Of a DNA stretch of 64,000 nt, positions 1 to 10,008 are shown piece after piece. The notes below the pieces were generated by a model. It was given only the letters and a program-made list of their open reading frames with translations, did no database searches and was not told the origin of the DNA. Every line of letters begins with the position of its first letter. Positions within the stretch are counted from its first letter, which is position 1. The stretch lies in NCBI GenBank assembly GCA_023376005.1, contig CM042181.1, positions 19,310,996 to 19,374,995 on the forward strand. The letters are read 5' to 3'. Both the position numbers and the translations under genes were made by a program. This DNA comes from Doryteuthis pealeii. Taxonomy: Eukaryota > Mollusca > Cephalopoda > Myopsida > Loliginidae.

Positions 1-33
1 GCCGAACGCTCTACCGACTGAGCTAACCCGGCC
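1..33 (-). repeat. tRNA-derived SINE, head end only
   Basis: The tRNA-like head of a SINE cut by the window edge. On the minus strand it reads into a TAGCTCAGT A-box. It is separated by 'cattatgcatata' from the next copy, exactly as in the array at 4.4-5.2 kb. Confidence 0.85.
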
Positions 34-45
34 CATTATGCATAT

Positions 46-303
46 AAGTAAGTAAGTAAAGTCGACAGGGCGGCCTAAAGTTGGTATCAGCCAATCAACG
101 GGGGAGTCTATCCCCTTTTCAATAGCGCTAGACCAAGGAGATTATTTTAGCGTCTGAGGTGGAGCGCCACATCTACCATCAGCTCCTTACTTTACCGTAC
201 AGATCCCTGTGCTACTCATACGCTGAGTTGGCGAGGACCAGTATCGAATTAAGAACCTTGTGGTTTCTAGCCGAACGCTCTACCGACTGAGTTAACCCGG
301 CCC
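46..303 (-). repeat. tRNA-derived SINE, full copy
   Basis: About 255 bp. On the minus strand it starts with a tRNA-like head (A-box TRGYNNARNNGG form, B-box near GTTCGATAC), then a body containing GGTGGAGCGCCACA-type sequence on the plus strand, and ends in GTAAA-type short repeats. The acceptor ends no longer pair, so it is not a working tRNA. It is the first unit of the duplicated block. Confidence 0.9.
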
Positions 304-1429
304 TACAAAATACTAAGTAAAGCCTAATTCTGACCCACTTACTAGGTACCACCAAAATAGGTCACATGATCAGTTTAGGCCATATTGAAGGAAGAAAAGT
401 AAATATTCTTGAACTTTTAAAAAAAAAAAATCTCTCAAAAAAGAAATAACGAACATAAATAGTTATAAATATTTAAAGTAAAAATCGTTTTTTGTCCGTT
501 CATTTTTGCATATTTCATAAAATAAAATGGGGGGCTAGACCTTGCAAAAAAAAATATTTCCCCTAATATATTTTAGGAAAATAATATTTCAGACATATTT
601 TCATTAAAAGGTAAGCAATTTTTGAAATTTCTGTGAAAATCTGACCATTAATTGATTTTTCATAGAATTTTTAAAAAAGCCTCTAGTCATAACTTGTTTT
701 TGGCTCCGTTAAATTTCAATTGATTTAATGGTACAAAAATGTAAACATTGTTTTTCGTTCATAATGTTCATTATTTCCTTAAGCTAAAAATTAAAAAAAA
801 AAAAATCATCCAGAGTTTGTTTAATGTTTCTTCTTTCAAATGGAAAAATATTTCAAGATAATATTAACCTTTATACAAGTTTATAAACAATGGCTAACAT
901 GAAAAAAACCAAAAGAAAAAAAAAACATTTGTTTAGTTAACATGTTTACATTGACGAACGACAGACATATATAACTATGTAAATTTTAGTTTTTAGTTTT
1001 TAAAATTTATTAATTTTTGTTTTAACTTAATTTTTTCTTATTTTGTCCCCCACCCTCTCTCTCTCTCACAATAGGCTTTCCCTCTTTATTATTTTTTCTT
1101 TCTTTCTCTCTTTTTTCTTTCTTTCTTTTTCTTCTTCTGGCATTCATAAATATGGTTTATTAATATTTTTTTTTTACTATTTTTTTTAGTTTCCTTTTTT
1201 ATGATTTGTTATCTTTATTCTTTTTTTTTTCTTTCGTTTTTTTTTTTTTTTTTTTTTTTTCAGCAGTGTTTAGTTACGGTTTTTTGGCTGTGGGGAAATT
1301 TGGTATTTTTATGGCAAGTAGCGTCATCGGAAGTTTAGAAGTAATTTCTTTTTGTTACTCTTGACAGTGACGATGTGTAAGATTTCATTTAAAACACGTA
1401 ACAAAACTAATAATAATAATAATAATAAA

Positions 1430-1580
1430 ATAATCTTATTATAATGGAGATTGTGTGTCTCTATGTCTGTAACTGAAACGATACCACGACTTAAGTCACA
1501 ATTCTCTCAGTTATTTACATCACATTCTCCATGATTTTATATTTATTCAAACCTCAATGATTAATAATTTTTATAAATAA
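1430..1580 (+). repeat. Helitron-like family 1, 5' end fragment
   Basis: Begins A|TCTTATTATAATGGAG and continues GATTGTGTGTCTCTATGTCTG, matching the 5' end of the elements at 12865 and 3569. It fades into the AT-rich sequence downstream and has no matching 3' hairpin. The copy at about 6288-6440 lies in the second duplicated block. Confidence 0.75.
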
Positions 1581-2098
1581 AAAAGTGCACAGCCATGAAA
1601 CGTCTGTGAAAAATTAATTAATTTAAATATTAAATGCAAAAAAAAAAAAAAATCTAAAAATCTAAACTAATCTTAGAAAGAATTTAGTATTTGTTTAAAA
1701 GTTAAATAATAATAGAAACAGAATTTTTATTACTCAATATATTAATTTAAATAGAGATTTATTTAAAACTTTTATTTTAAACTTTATAAATCCTGTCAGC
1801 ATGATCTGAGGATGATGATTTTTATATTATTATTTATTATAATCATTTTATTAGATTATCATAGATTATTATTCATTATTATTAACTTATTAGATTATTA
1901 TAGATTATTTATTATTATTAGCTTATATATTATTATTTATTATCTTATTAGATTATCATATATTATTTATTAGATTAGATTATCATATATTATTATTTAT
2001 TAGATTAGATTATTATAGATTATCATTATCTTATGTATTATCATTATTATTATTAAAGGATTCTATGAAAAAGCTTTTATTTATTTATTTTTTTTCAG

Positions 2099-2214
2099 GA
2101 TGATCTTCCATCCCCTGCTGTAACGGAAAAAGACTTGGATACTTTCTGTAAAGAACATAATTTTATGGGCTGGGCTAATACATCAGATAATCGAATGATC
2201 AAGCAATCTATGAT
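2099..2214 (+). CDS. Rab32/38/29-like GTPase, one internal exon (copy 1)
   Basis: A 116-nt open exon between a TTTTTTTCAG acceptor (2097-2098) and a GTAAGT donor (2215). It encodes DDLPSPAVTEKDLDTFCKEH followed by NFMGWANTSDNRMIKQSMM. The xxDxFCKExxFxGWxxTS pattern is that of the Rab32/Rab38/Rab29 group just before the C-terminal helix. These small GTPases act in traffic to lysosome-related organelles. The G5 motif, normally ETSAK, reads NTSDN here, so guanine binding would be altered. No other Rab exon was found in the window. It runs opposite to the ABCA gene. It could be one exon of a nested or neighbouring gene, or a relic. Confidence 0.6.
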
Positions 2215-2313
2215 GTAAGTATTATATATATTATTATTTATATAGCGTTATTTGTAATAATTACAATATCAAAAGTTTAACTAAGTGATTAATCTCAAAC
2301 TGTCCATAAAAAT

Positions 2314-2836
2314 AGCCTAGATAAAGTTTTGAAATAATAATTCTTAAATGGAATAAATGAATTTTTTTGTAAATACATTTTCTATTTAACCCATAGATAG
2401 GACCCTAACAGGTACTACCACTCAGGTTAGAGTGGACAGGGAGCAATGGTGATGAGGGGTGCTCCACATTCCCAAACCTCAAAACTTGGAATCTCACATC
2501 AGATAGAGTTAACGTCATTCCCAGGACATGTAGACCCGCAGCCACCGCCTTCTAAGCATCCATAAGGGGTTTGGGCTTGCATATAAGGGCAAGAGGGTTG
2601 GGAAATCATATAGTGCTGGGCTTGACGTGACAGCTGATTGATCGGAGGGTTCTCTCGACCGCCGTCTAGCCAAGATAGGGCCAAAGTGGAGTATTGCATG
2701 TCATGAACTGGGATTCCACCTGGGCCTATCTTAAGCATCACGGGTTGCCACCCACGGCCAAAGGTGGCCCCATTGGGGGAGTCCTACCCTCTTGCAGAGT
2801 GCAGTCGGTGCATCTAACGCCCAGCCGACAGGGCGG
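2314..2836 (-). repeat. ~590-bp element 'T', truncated copy
   Basis: Related to the longer copies at 37676-38275 and 43371-43965 with many small deletions. On the minus strand it starts near CCGCCCTGTCGGCTGGG. Here the shared 3' tail (ATTAAATGACCCA...GGTTGATATGCC) is missing, replaced by the duplication border. Confidence 0.8.
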
Positions 2837-2869
2837 ATGAGTAAGAAGGCTGATGTATATGTAAGTGAT

Positions 2870-3055
2870 GAGAAATATGCTGGAAAAAAATAGATACAAC
2901 AGTAAGATTATAATATTAGGAGTTAATAAAGTATTTTATTCTGGCACAAGTATAGGGCACCCATCAGCAGGATCTCACTTGCTAATAATAATAATGAATC
3001 TGCGAGACTGACTTTTAAAAATCCTCTCAACCCAGGCGAGCGGGTCCACTTCTAG
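2870..3055 (+). repeat. Helitron-like family 2, 3' end
   Basis: Ends with a short hairpin (ACCC...GGGT), CCACTT, then CTAG followed by T at 3056, which is a Helitron-type 3' end. Same family as the ends at 36647, 37030 and 63090. The 5' part is missing. Confidence 0.6.
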
Positions 3056-3097
3056 TTATATAACAGATATAATCTAGATATAAAGGTTATTATAATA

Positions 3098-3330
3098 CTA
3101 GCAAGTTAATGCCCCCTTTGGGTACAAGTATTTAGTTTTTAATGTAATAAAATATTATATAAATTAGAAAGTCTAATGAGACTAAATAAAGAATTAATAA
3201 AGTTTTTAGTCTGGCACAAGTATAGGGAACCAGTTTTATAAAATCGTTTTTATACATTGTTTCAATAAACTTCACTGCCCCCCTACCCCCCATTCGGGGG
3301 TGGGGCAACTGCAATGTTTGATGTTATGGG
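3098..3330 (-). repeat. Helitron-like family 1, 3' fragment
   Basis: CTAG border at 3098 preceded by A, followed by a degraded GC hairpin and 'aagtatttag', as in the complete element at 3569-4164. It is interrupted after about 230 bp. Confidence 0.6.
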
Positions 3331-3568
3331 ATTGTTTATACCAATTAAGTTTTGAAAATAGGAATGCTTTCATAGCAATTTTACACTTCTTTTAAAATTT
3401 GATAAGATGTTATTCTGATTCTGAAACAAAGAGTTTTTTCTTTTTCAATTTCAACTGTTTTGCTGCTGTTTTATGTTGCAATTGTACTTTTTTGCACAGA
3501 ATTTGAAATGTCTCCACAAATATATTTTGGAAATCTATAAGAATCTATTAGAAATTTTTTAATTCTAA

Positions 3569-4164
3569 CTAGAAATAATGCACCCCGGGTGCAGTATTTA
3601 GGTTTTGATGTAATAAACATATTGTATCAAATTAGAAACTATTTAGAAATGATAAACTGAGGGGGTATAAACCGAAAAATAGAACAGCTTTAATCTAACT
3701 CTTCCATCATTTTCCATCACTCCGTCTTTCATTTTTCAATTTATCTATTTAGTTAGATTATGAAGTTATTTAATAAAATTACAGTTTTCGACTGTTTTAT
3801 GGATTTCTTTTAAGATTTATCCCCGAGATTTTTGCTCAGATTCATTAAGAGTAAAAAACAATTAGAAATCAATAATACTGAGCATATATTTATTAAAATC
3901 AAATCTTAATATCAATATGCAAATTAGCCTTCACGTTCATACTGTAAACCGCTATTTTGTTGAATACATAAATTACTTGCATGTTATTAGTATGTAGATT
4001 AATCCAACAGTGTTAATAGGTATAACAATTTTATCAATAATTGAGGTTTAAATAAAATAAATTCATGGTGAATGTGACGTCAATAACTAAGGGAAATTAT
4101 GACTTGAGTAGTGATTTAGTTTCGGTTACAGACAAACAAACACACAATCTCCATTATAATAAGA
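3569..4164 (-). mobile_element. Non-autonomous Helitron-like family 1, complete copy
   Basis: 596 bp. On the minus strand it starts with TC after an A (4165 complement) and ends with a GC hairpin (GCACCC/GGGTGC), a few AT bases and CTAG before a T. These are the Helitron signatures: 5'-A|TC...hairpin...CTAG|T, no target duplication. It has no coding capacity, so it needs a Rep/helicase in trans. Confidence 0.85.
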
Positions 4165-4395
4165 TATAGCAAAAATGAATTTTTTTTGTTAGCAAAATAC
4201 CATTAAAAAGTGTTAACTTAGAAATCAATCAATAAGTAACTTAATAAATAAGGTCTGACTTTGTGCTCACCCTAATCATTATACTTTATCAAAGGAGATA
4301 ACTTTAAAGGCTAGAGTACATACTGAATTCACATACAGTAGTAATGGTCAGCTAGACTAAATTCTATTCTATACTATTCTATACTATACTAAAAA

Positions 4396-4635
4396 GTAAA
4401 GTCGTCGGGGCGGGCCTAGTGGTATCAGCCAATCAGCGGGGAGTCTATCCTTTTCACTAGCGCTAGACCAAGGAGATTATTTTAGCGTCTGAGGTGGAGC
4501 GCCACATCTACCATCATCTTACTTTACTGCACAGATCCCTGTGCTACTCATACGCCGAGTTGGCAAGGACCAGTATCGAACTAGGAACCTTGTGGTTTCT
4601 AGCCGAACACTCTACCGACTAAGCTAACCTGGCCC
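4396..4635 (-). repeat. tRNA-derived SINE, array copy 1
   Basis: Full SINE at the head of a three-copy direct array (4396-5160). Its GTCGTCGGGGCGG body differs from the next two copies, which read GTCGACAGG. Confidence 0.88.
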
Positions 4636-4647
4636 ATTATGCATATA

Positions 4648-4898
4648 AGTAAGTAAGTAAAGTCGACAGGCGGCCTAAAGTTGGTATCAGCCAATCAACG
4701 GGGAGTCTATCCCTTTTTCAATAGCGCTAGACCAAGGAGATTATTTTAGCGTATGAGGTGGAGCGCCACATCTACCATCAGCTCCTTACTTTACTGCACA
4801 GATCCTGTGCTACTCATACGCTGAGTTGGCGAGGAGCGGTATCGAACTAGGTACCTTGTGGTTTCTAGCGGTCTACGACCGCTGAGCTAACCCGGCCC
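4648..4898 (-). repeat. tRNA-derived SINE, array copy 2
   Basis: Second copy, separated from its neighbours by the same 12-13-bp linker 'cattatgcatata'. The head has a local deletion (…GCGGTCTACGACCGC…), which damages the anticodon region. Confidence 0.88.
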
Positions 4899-4910
4899 AT
4901 TATGCATATA

Positions 4911-5160
4911 AGTAAGTAAGTAAAGTCGACAGGGCGGCCTAAAGTTGGTATCAGCCAATCAACGGGGGAGTCTATCCCTTTTCAATAGCGCTAGACCAAG
5001 GAGATTATTTTAGCGTCTGAGGTGGAGCGCCATCTACCATCAGCTCCTTACTTTACCGTACAGATCCCTGTGCTACTCATACGCTGAGTTGCGAGGACCA
5101 GTATCGAATTAAGAACTTGTGGTTTCTAGCCGAACGCTCTACGACTGAGTTAACCCGGCC
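4911..5160 (-). repeat. tRNA-derived SINE, array copy 3 (start of duplicated block)
   Basis: Counterpart of 46-303. Shows several single-base losses compared with it (for example GCGAGG for GGCGAGG, TACGAC for TACCGAC). Confidence 0.88.
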
Positions 5161-6955
5161 TACAAAATACTAAGTAAAGCCTAATTCTGACCCACTTACT
5201 AGGTACCACAAATAGGTCACATGATCAGTTTAGGCCATATTGAAGGAAGAAAAGTAAATATTCTTGAACTTTTAAAAAAAAAAATCTCTCAAAAAGAAAT
5301 AACGAACATAAATAGTTATAAATATTTAAAGTAAAAATCGTTTTTTGTCCGTTCATTTTTGCATATTTCATAAAATAAAATGGGGGGCTAGACCTTGCAA
5401 AAAAAAATATTTCCCCTAATATATTTTAGGAAAATAATATTTCAGACATATTTTCATTAAAAGGTAAGCAATTTTTGAAATTTCTGTGAAAATCTGACCA
5501 TTAATTGATTTTTCATAGAATTTTTAAAAAAGCCTCTAGTCATAACTTGTTTTTGGCTCCGTTAAATTTCAATTGATTTAATGGTACAAAAATGTAAACA
5601 TTGTTTTTCGTTCATAATGTTCATTATTTCCTTAAGCTAAAAATTAAAAAAAAAAAAATCATCCAGAGTTTGTTTAATGTTTCTTCTTTCAAATGGACAA
5701 AAATATTTCAAGATAATATTAACCTTTATACAAGTTTATAAACAATGGCTAACATGAAAAAAACCAAAAGAAAAAAAAACATTTGTTTAGTTAACATGTT
5801 TACATTGACGAACGACAGACATATATAACTATGTAAATTTTAGTTTTTAGTTTTTAAAATTTATTAATTTTTGTTTTAACTTAATTTTTTCTTATTTTGT
5901 CCCCCACCCTCTCTCTCTCTCACAATAGGCTTTCCCTCTTTATTATTTTTTCTTTCTTTCTCTCTTTTTTCTTTCTTTCTTTTCCTTCTTCTGGCATTCA
6001 TAAATATGGTTTATTAATATTTTTTTTACTATTTTTTTTTTAGTTTCCTTTTTTTATGATTTGTTATCTTTATTCTTTTTTTTCTTCGTTTTTTTTTTTT
6101 TTTTTTTTTTTTTTTCAGCAGTGTTTAGTTACGGTTTTTTGGCTGTGGGGAAATTTGGTATTTTTATGGCAAGTAGCGTCATCGGAAGTTTAGAAGTAAT
6201 TTCTTTTTGTTACTCTTGACAGTGACGATGTGTAGAGATTTCATTTAAAACACGTAACAAAACTAATAATAATAATAATAATAATAATAATCTTATTATA
6301 ATGGAGATTGTGTGTCTCTATGTCTGTAACTGAAACGATACCACGACTTAAGTCACAATTCTCTCAGTTATTTACATCACATTCTCCATGATTTTATATT
6401 TATTCAAACCTCAATGATTAATAATTTTTATAAATAAAAAAGTGCACAGCCATGAAACGTCTGTGAAAAATTAATTAATTTAAAATATTAAATGCAAAAA
6501 AAAAAAAAAAATCTAAAAATCTAAACTAATCTTAGAAAGAATTTAGTATTTGTTTAAAAGTTAAATAATAATAGAAACAGAATTTTTATTACTCAATATA
6601 TTAATTTAAATAAGAGATTTATTTAAAACTTTTATTTTAAACTTTATAAATCCTGTCAGCATGATCTGAGGATGATGATTTTTATATTATTATTTATTAT
6701 AATCATTTTATTAGATTATCATAGATTATTATTCATTATTATTAACTTATTAGATTATTATAGATTATTTATTATTATTAGCTTATATATTATTATTTAT
6801 TATCTTATTAGATTATCATATATTATTATTAGATTAGATTATCATATATTTTATTTATTAGATTAGATTATTATAGATTATCATTATCTTATGTATTATC
6901 ATTATTATTATTAAAGGATTCTATGAAAAGCTTTTATTTATTTATTTTTTTTCAG

Positions 6956-7071
6956 GATGATCTTCCATCCCCTGCTGTAACGGAAAAAGACTTGGATACT
7001 TTCTGTAAAGAACATAATTTTATGGGCTGGGCTAATACATCAGATAATCGAATGATCAAGCAATCTATGAT
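6956..7071 (+). CDS. Rab32/38/29-like GTPase, same exon (copy 2)
   Basis: Coding sequence appears identical to 2099-2214, with the same acceptor and GTAAGT donor. Two copies of one internal exon in a row would give a duplicated segment in the protein or a mutually exclusive exon pair. With a 116-nt exon, using both would also shift the frame. This argues for alternative use, a relic, or an assembly duplication. Confidence 0.55.
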
Positions 7072-7171
7072 GTAAGTATTATATATATTATTATTTATAT
7101 AGCGTTATTTGTAATAATTACAATATCAAAAGTTTAACTAAGTGATTAATTCTCAAACTGTCCATAAAAAT

Positions 7172-7430
7172 TGTATAATCAAAAAAAAAGAAAAAAAAGA
7201 TTAAATAAACGATTGTTTATCTTGTACAATGAAATATTTACTACAACTTTGAATCAGCAAAAATGTAAATCTAACATTAAAAAAAAAAAATGAAAAGAAA
7301 AGCTTCCATTATTCATTTGTTTACTTTTTAGCGAGAAACGTTGAAAAATTGCAGAGTATAATTTTAACGTTTGTTTATAATGTTGTTTAATTTTTAGATG
7401 TATTCAAAAATAATTCAAATCATCATTATT
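7172..7430. other. AT-rich sequence, nothing recognised
   Basis: A-runs and AT-rich DNA between the duplicated block and the next repeat. No exon-like stretch was seen on either strand. Confidence 0.6.
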
Positions 7431-7540
7431 TTTGCCCTGGTGATATTTAATGTGTATATAAATTTACTTTGTTGTTAATTGTTTTATTTTCTAAGTTTCC
7501 TCTGGACATACAACTGCCCTTTATATATGTATACATATAC
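7431..7540 (-). repeat. Helitron-like family 2, 5' fragment
   Basis: On the minus strand it carries AAAGGGCAGTTG, then TATGTCCAGAGGAAAC, then the CACCAGGGC segment. These are the landmarks of the family at 36.6-37.4 kb and 61.4-63.1 kb. Confidence 0.6.
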
Positions 7541-7545
7541 TCCCT

Positions 7546-8157
7546 ACACAACACTGATATCAAGGAATCTTCTTCTGAACGTGATCTGGGTATTACTGTC
7601 AGCAGTGATTTACGCCGGATGAAACACATCTCCAAAATTGTCAAAAAGGTCGAGGGTGTCCTGGCGTCACACAGCAAGACCTTTGTCAGCCGCTCACCGG
7701 CTATTTGAAGCTGTACAAAGCTATAGTGCGGCCACACTTGGAGTTTGCATCACCAGTCTGGAACCCCTACCTTTCTCAGAATATTAACCTCCTAGAAACT
7801 GTACAGAGACGTGCAACCAAACGAATATGCTCTATCAGGCATCTACCATATTCTGAACGTCTCGCTGCCCTGGGAATGGATTCGTTGAAACTTCGGCGTC
7901 TGGCAATTGACCTGGTAAACGCTCATAAGGTCATTAATCATCTTAACAACAGCAACCTTGAGCACCTTTTTGATTTCCATCTTTCTAACACACGTGGGCA
8001 TGCGTACAAAGTCAGAAAACAGCACTGCTCACGTGACTTTTGGAAACATGTCTTTTCAGAATTGCGGAGATATGGAATAAACTCTGTTGTAGGCTGCCGA
8101 AGCACTGAATCTTTCAAAGCCTCCATGCTTCCTGTAGTCCGCTCACACTATACCTGA
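7546..8157 (+). pseudogene. Non-LTR retrotransposon reverse transcriptase, C-terminal fragment
   Basis: Encodes the end of a LINE RT of the jockey/CR1-like type. ERDLGITVSSDLRRMKHISK is followed, after a one-base frameshift near 7703, by LYKAIVRPHLEFASPVWNPY and ETVQRRATKRI. These are the standard motifs after the RT catalytic core. The catalytic YxDD region is absent, so the copy is 5'-truncated. A stop at 8155-8157 ends the ORF, and a satellite-filled 3' UTR follows. Confidence 0.85.
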
Positions 8158-8162
8158 TACCC

Positions 8163-9030
8163 CTCTCCACACACATATGCACACATGCGCACGCATACAT
8201 GCATATTACTACTGTAAACTGTTCATGTTCCTCACACTAATACATTATTCTGTGTACTAGACATGAGACTTTGATAAGTTGTGGTGCACCTGAGCACTGT
8301 ACACATACATATATATTATTACTGTATGCTATTCATGTTCCTGACACTAATACATTATTCTATGTACTAGACATGAGACTTTGATGAGTTGTGGTGCACC
8401 TGAGCACTGTACACATACATGTATATTATTACTGTATGCTATTCATGTTCCTGACACTAATACATTATTCTATGTACTAGACATGAGACTTTGATGAGTT
8501 GTGGTGCACCTGAGCACTGTACACATACATGTATATTATTACTGTATGCTATTCATGTTCCTGACACTAATACATTATTCTATGTACTAGACATGAGACT
8601 TTGATGAGTTGTGGTGCACCTGAGCACTGTACATACATGTATATTATTACTGTATGCTATTCATGTTCCTGACACTAATACATTATTCTGTGTACTTGAC
8701 ATGAGACTTTGATGAGTTGTGGTGCACCTGAGCACTGTACACATACATGTATATTATTACGGTATGCTATTCATGTTCCTGACACTAATACATTATTCTG
8801 TGTACTAGACATGAGACTTGATGAGTTGTGGTGCACCTGACTATTCATGTTCCTGACACTAATACATTATTGTGTACATGAGTTGTGGTGCACCTGAGCA
8901 ATGTACACATACATGTATATTATTACTGTATGCTATTCATGTTCCTGACACTAATACATTATTCTGTGTACTTGACATGAGACTTTGATGAGTTGTGGTG
9001 CACCTGAGCACTGTACACAATAAATTTCAT
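8163..9030 (+). repeat. 110-bp tandem repeat, ~7-8 units, in the LINE 3' UTR
   Basis: Unit of about 110 bp with landmarks GTGGTGCACCTGAGCA and ACTAATACATTATTC, starting at 8281, 8391, 8501, 8611 and so on. One unit near 8830-8900 is shortened. The array ends in ACACAATAAATTTCATT, which could be a polyadenylation signal, so the array and RT fragment look like one LINE 3' end. Confidence 0.88.
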
Positions 9031-9061
9031 TATTATCCTTATTAAAAAGGATTAACATTAT

Positions 9062-9230
9062 TTGTCTGAAGAAAAGTATAAATGACTTACTATGGAAGGA
9101 CGAAGGTGACACTTTATTTGTATGAAGAAAAGTATAAATGACTTACTATGGAAGGTCAAAGGTGACACTTTATTTGTATGATGAAAAGTATAAATGACTT
9201 ACTATGGAAGGACGAAGGTGACACTTTATT
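9062..9230. repeat. 56-bp direct repeat x3 overlapping the exon 13 donor
   Basis: Landmark 'atgacttactatggaag' recurs at 9083, 9139 and 9195, spacing 56. The rightmost unit includes the last bases of exon 13 and its splice donor, so the two other units carry identical decoy donors inside intron 13. Confidence 0.85.
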
Positions 9231-9351
9231 CAGGGATGTGTGTGATGAACATGAATTTAAAGAATCTGAATGGTAACGATTGACTGGTGTGTTTTCCATT
9301 GACATATTCGATTCTGCAGCCATATTTTCCTCGGTTTTATCCTCACTCACG
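9203..9351 (-). CDS. ABCA3-like: ABCA exon 13: start of the inter-half linker
   Basis: Residues 806-855. It completes an AGC Ser codon, then [20 protein letters not shown] and a Ser-rich stretch [20 protein letters not shown]. Low-complexity Ser/Thr linkers are normal between the ABCA halves and are poorly conserved, so homology here rests on position and phase. Acceptor at 9353-9352. I choose the donor GTAAGT at 9202-9201. The weaker alternative is GTGTCA 31 bp earlier. The donor and the last ~27 bp of the exon belong to a 56-bp unit repeated three times. This is the last ABCA exon I can find. Confidence 0.75.
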
Positions 9352-9961
9352 CTGAAAAATGAAAAGTGGAGAAATTTGTTTAAAAAAAAAGATAATAAAC
9401 TGATATACAGAACAAAGTTGGTAGGTGTTGTGCTCCACCTCAGACACCAAAAACAATCTTCTTAGTCTAGTGCAACTGTAAAGGGGATAGATTCCCTCAC
9501 TGTATGGCTGATACTGACCTTAGGCCCCCCCCTGACGACTTTACTTCCGTTTTTTATATATATTCTAAACTTTAAAACCTTCAATGTTTTTTTCTTTTCC
9601 TTCTTCCCAGATTTAAAACATGAAGGTTTGTTTTGTTTTATGGCATATCAACCACAGTGGGTCATTTAATGCCGATAAAGATTTGAAATAAAGTAATCAT
9701 TAAATGGATACTCAATTTTGTTTATAAACTCATGTTTTTAAAACCGGAAGAGAGAGAGAGACACACACACTCTCTCTCTCCCCCTCACCAAATCACATGT
9801 ACACGTACGTAATTTTGCTTTCAATAAAAATCTTTGACTGAGGTTGTCCGTATAAATCGGACAAAATATTTCAACTCTTAGATTTGTTTTGAGTTATCAT
9901 TTCTTGTTCACTATCCTTTTACCAACCTCATACTGTCGGATTCTACTAAATCCATCCTATC

Positions 9962-10008
<47 letters not shown>

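Larger units (their letters stand above)
31..2313. repeat. 2.3-kb duplicated block, copy 1
   Basis: Nearly identical to 4895-7171, in the same orientation, about 4.86 kb apart. Differences are mostly one-base changes in runs. The block holds a SINE, AT-rich intron-like sequence with long T and A runs, a TTATTA-rich stretch (1815-2060) and a Rab-like exon. Identity stops sharply at 2313, where an unrelated ~520-bp element begins. Confidence 0.93.
4895..7171. repeat. 2.3-kb duplicated block, copy 2
   Basis: Same content and order as copy 1. The net length differs by about 7 bp, mostly in mononucleotide runs and short deletions. After 7171 the flanks diverge completely. Confidence 0.93.
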
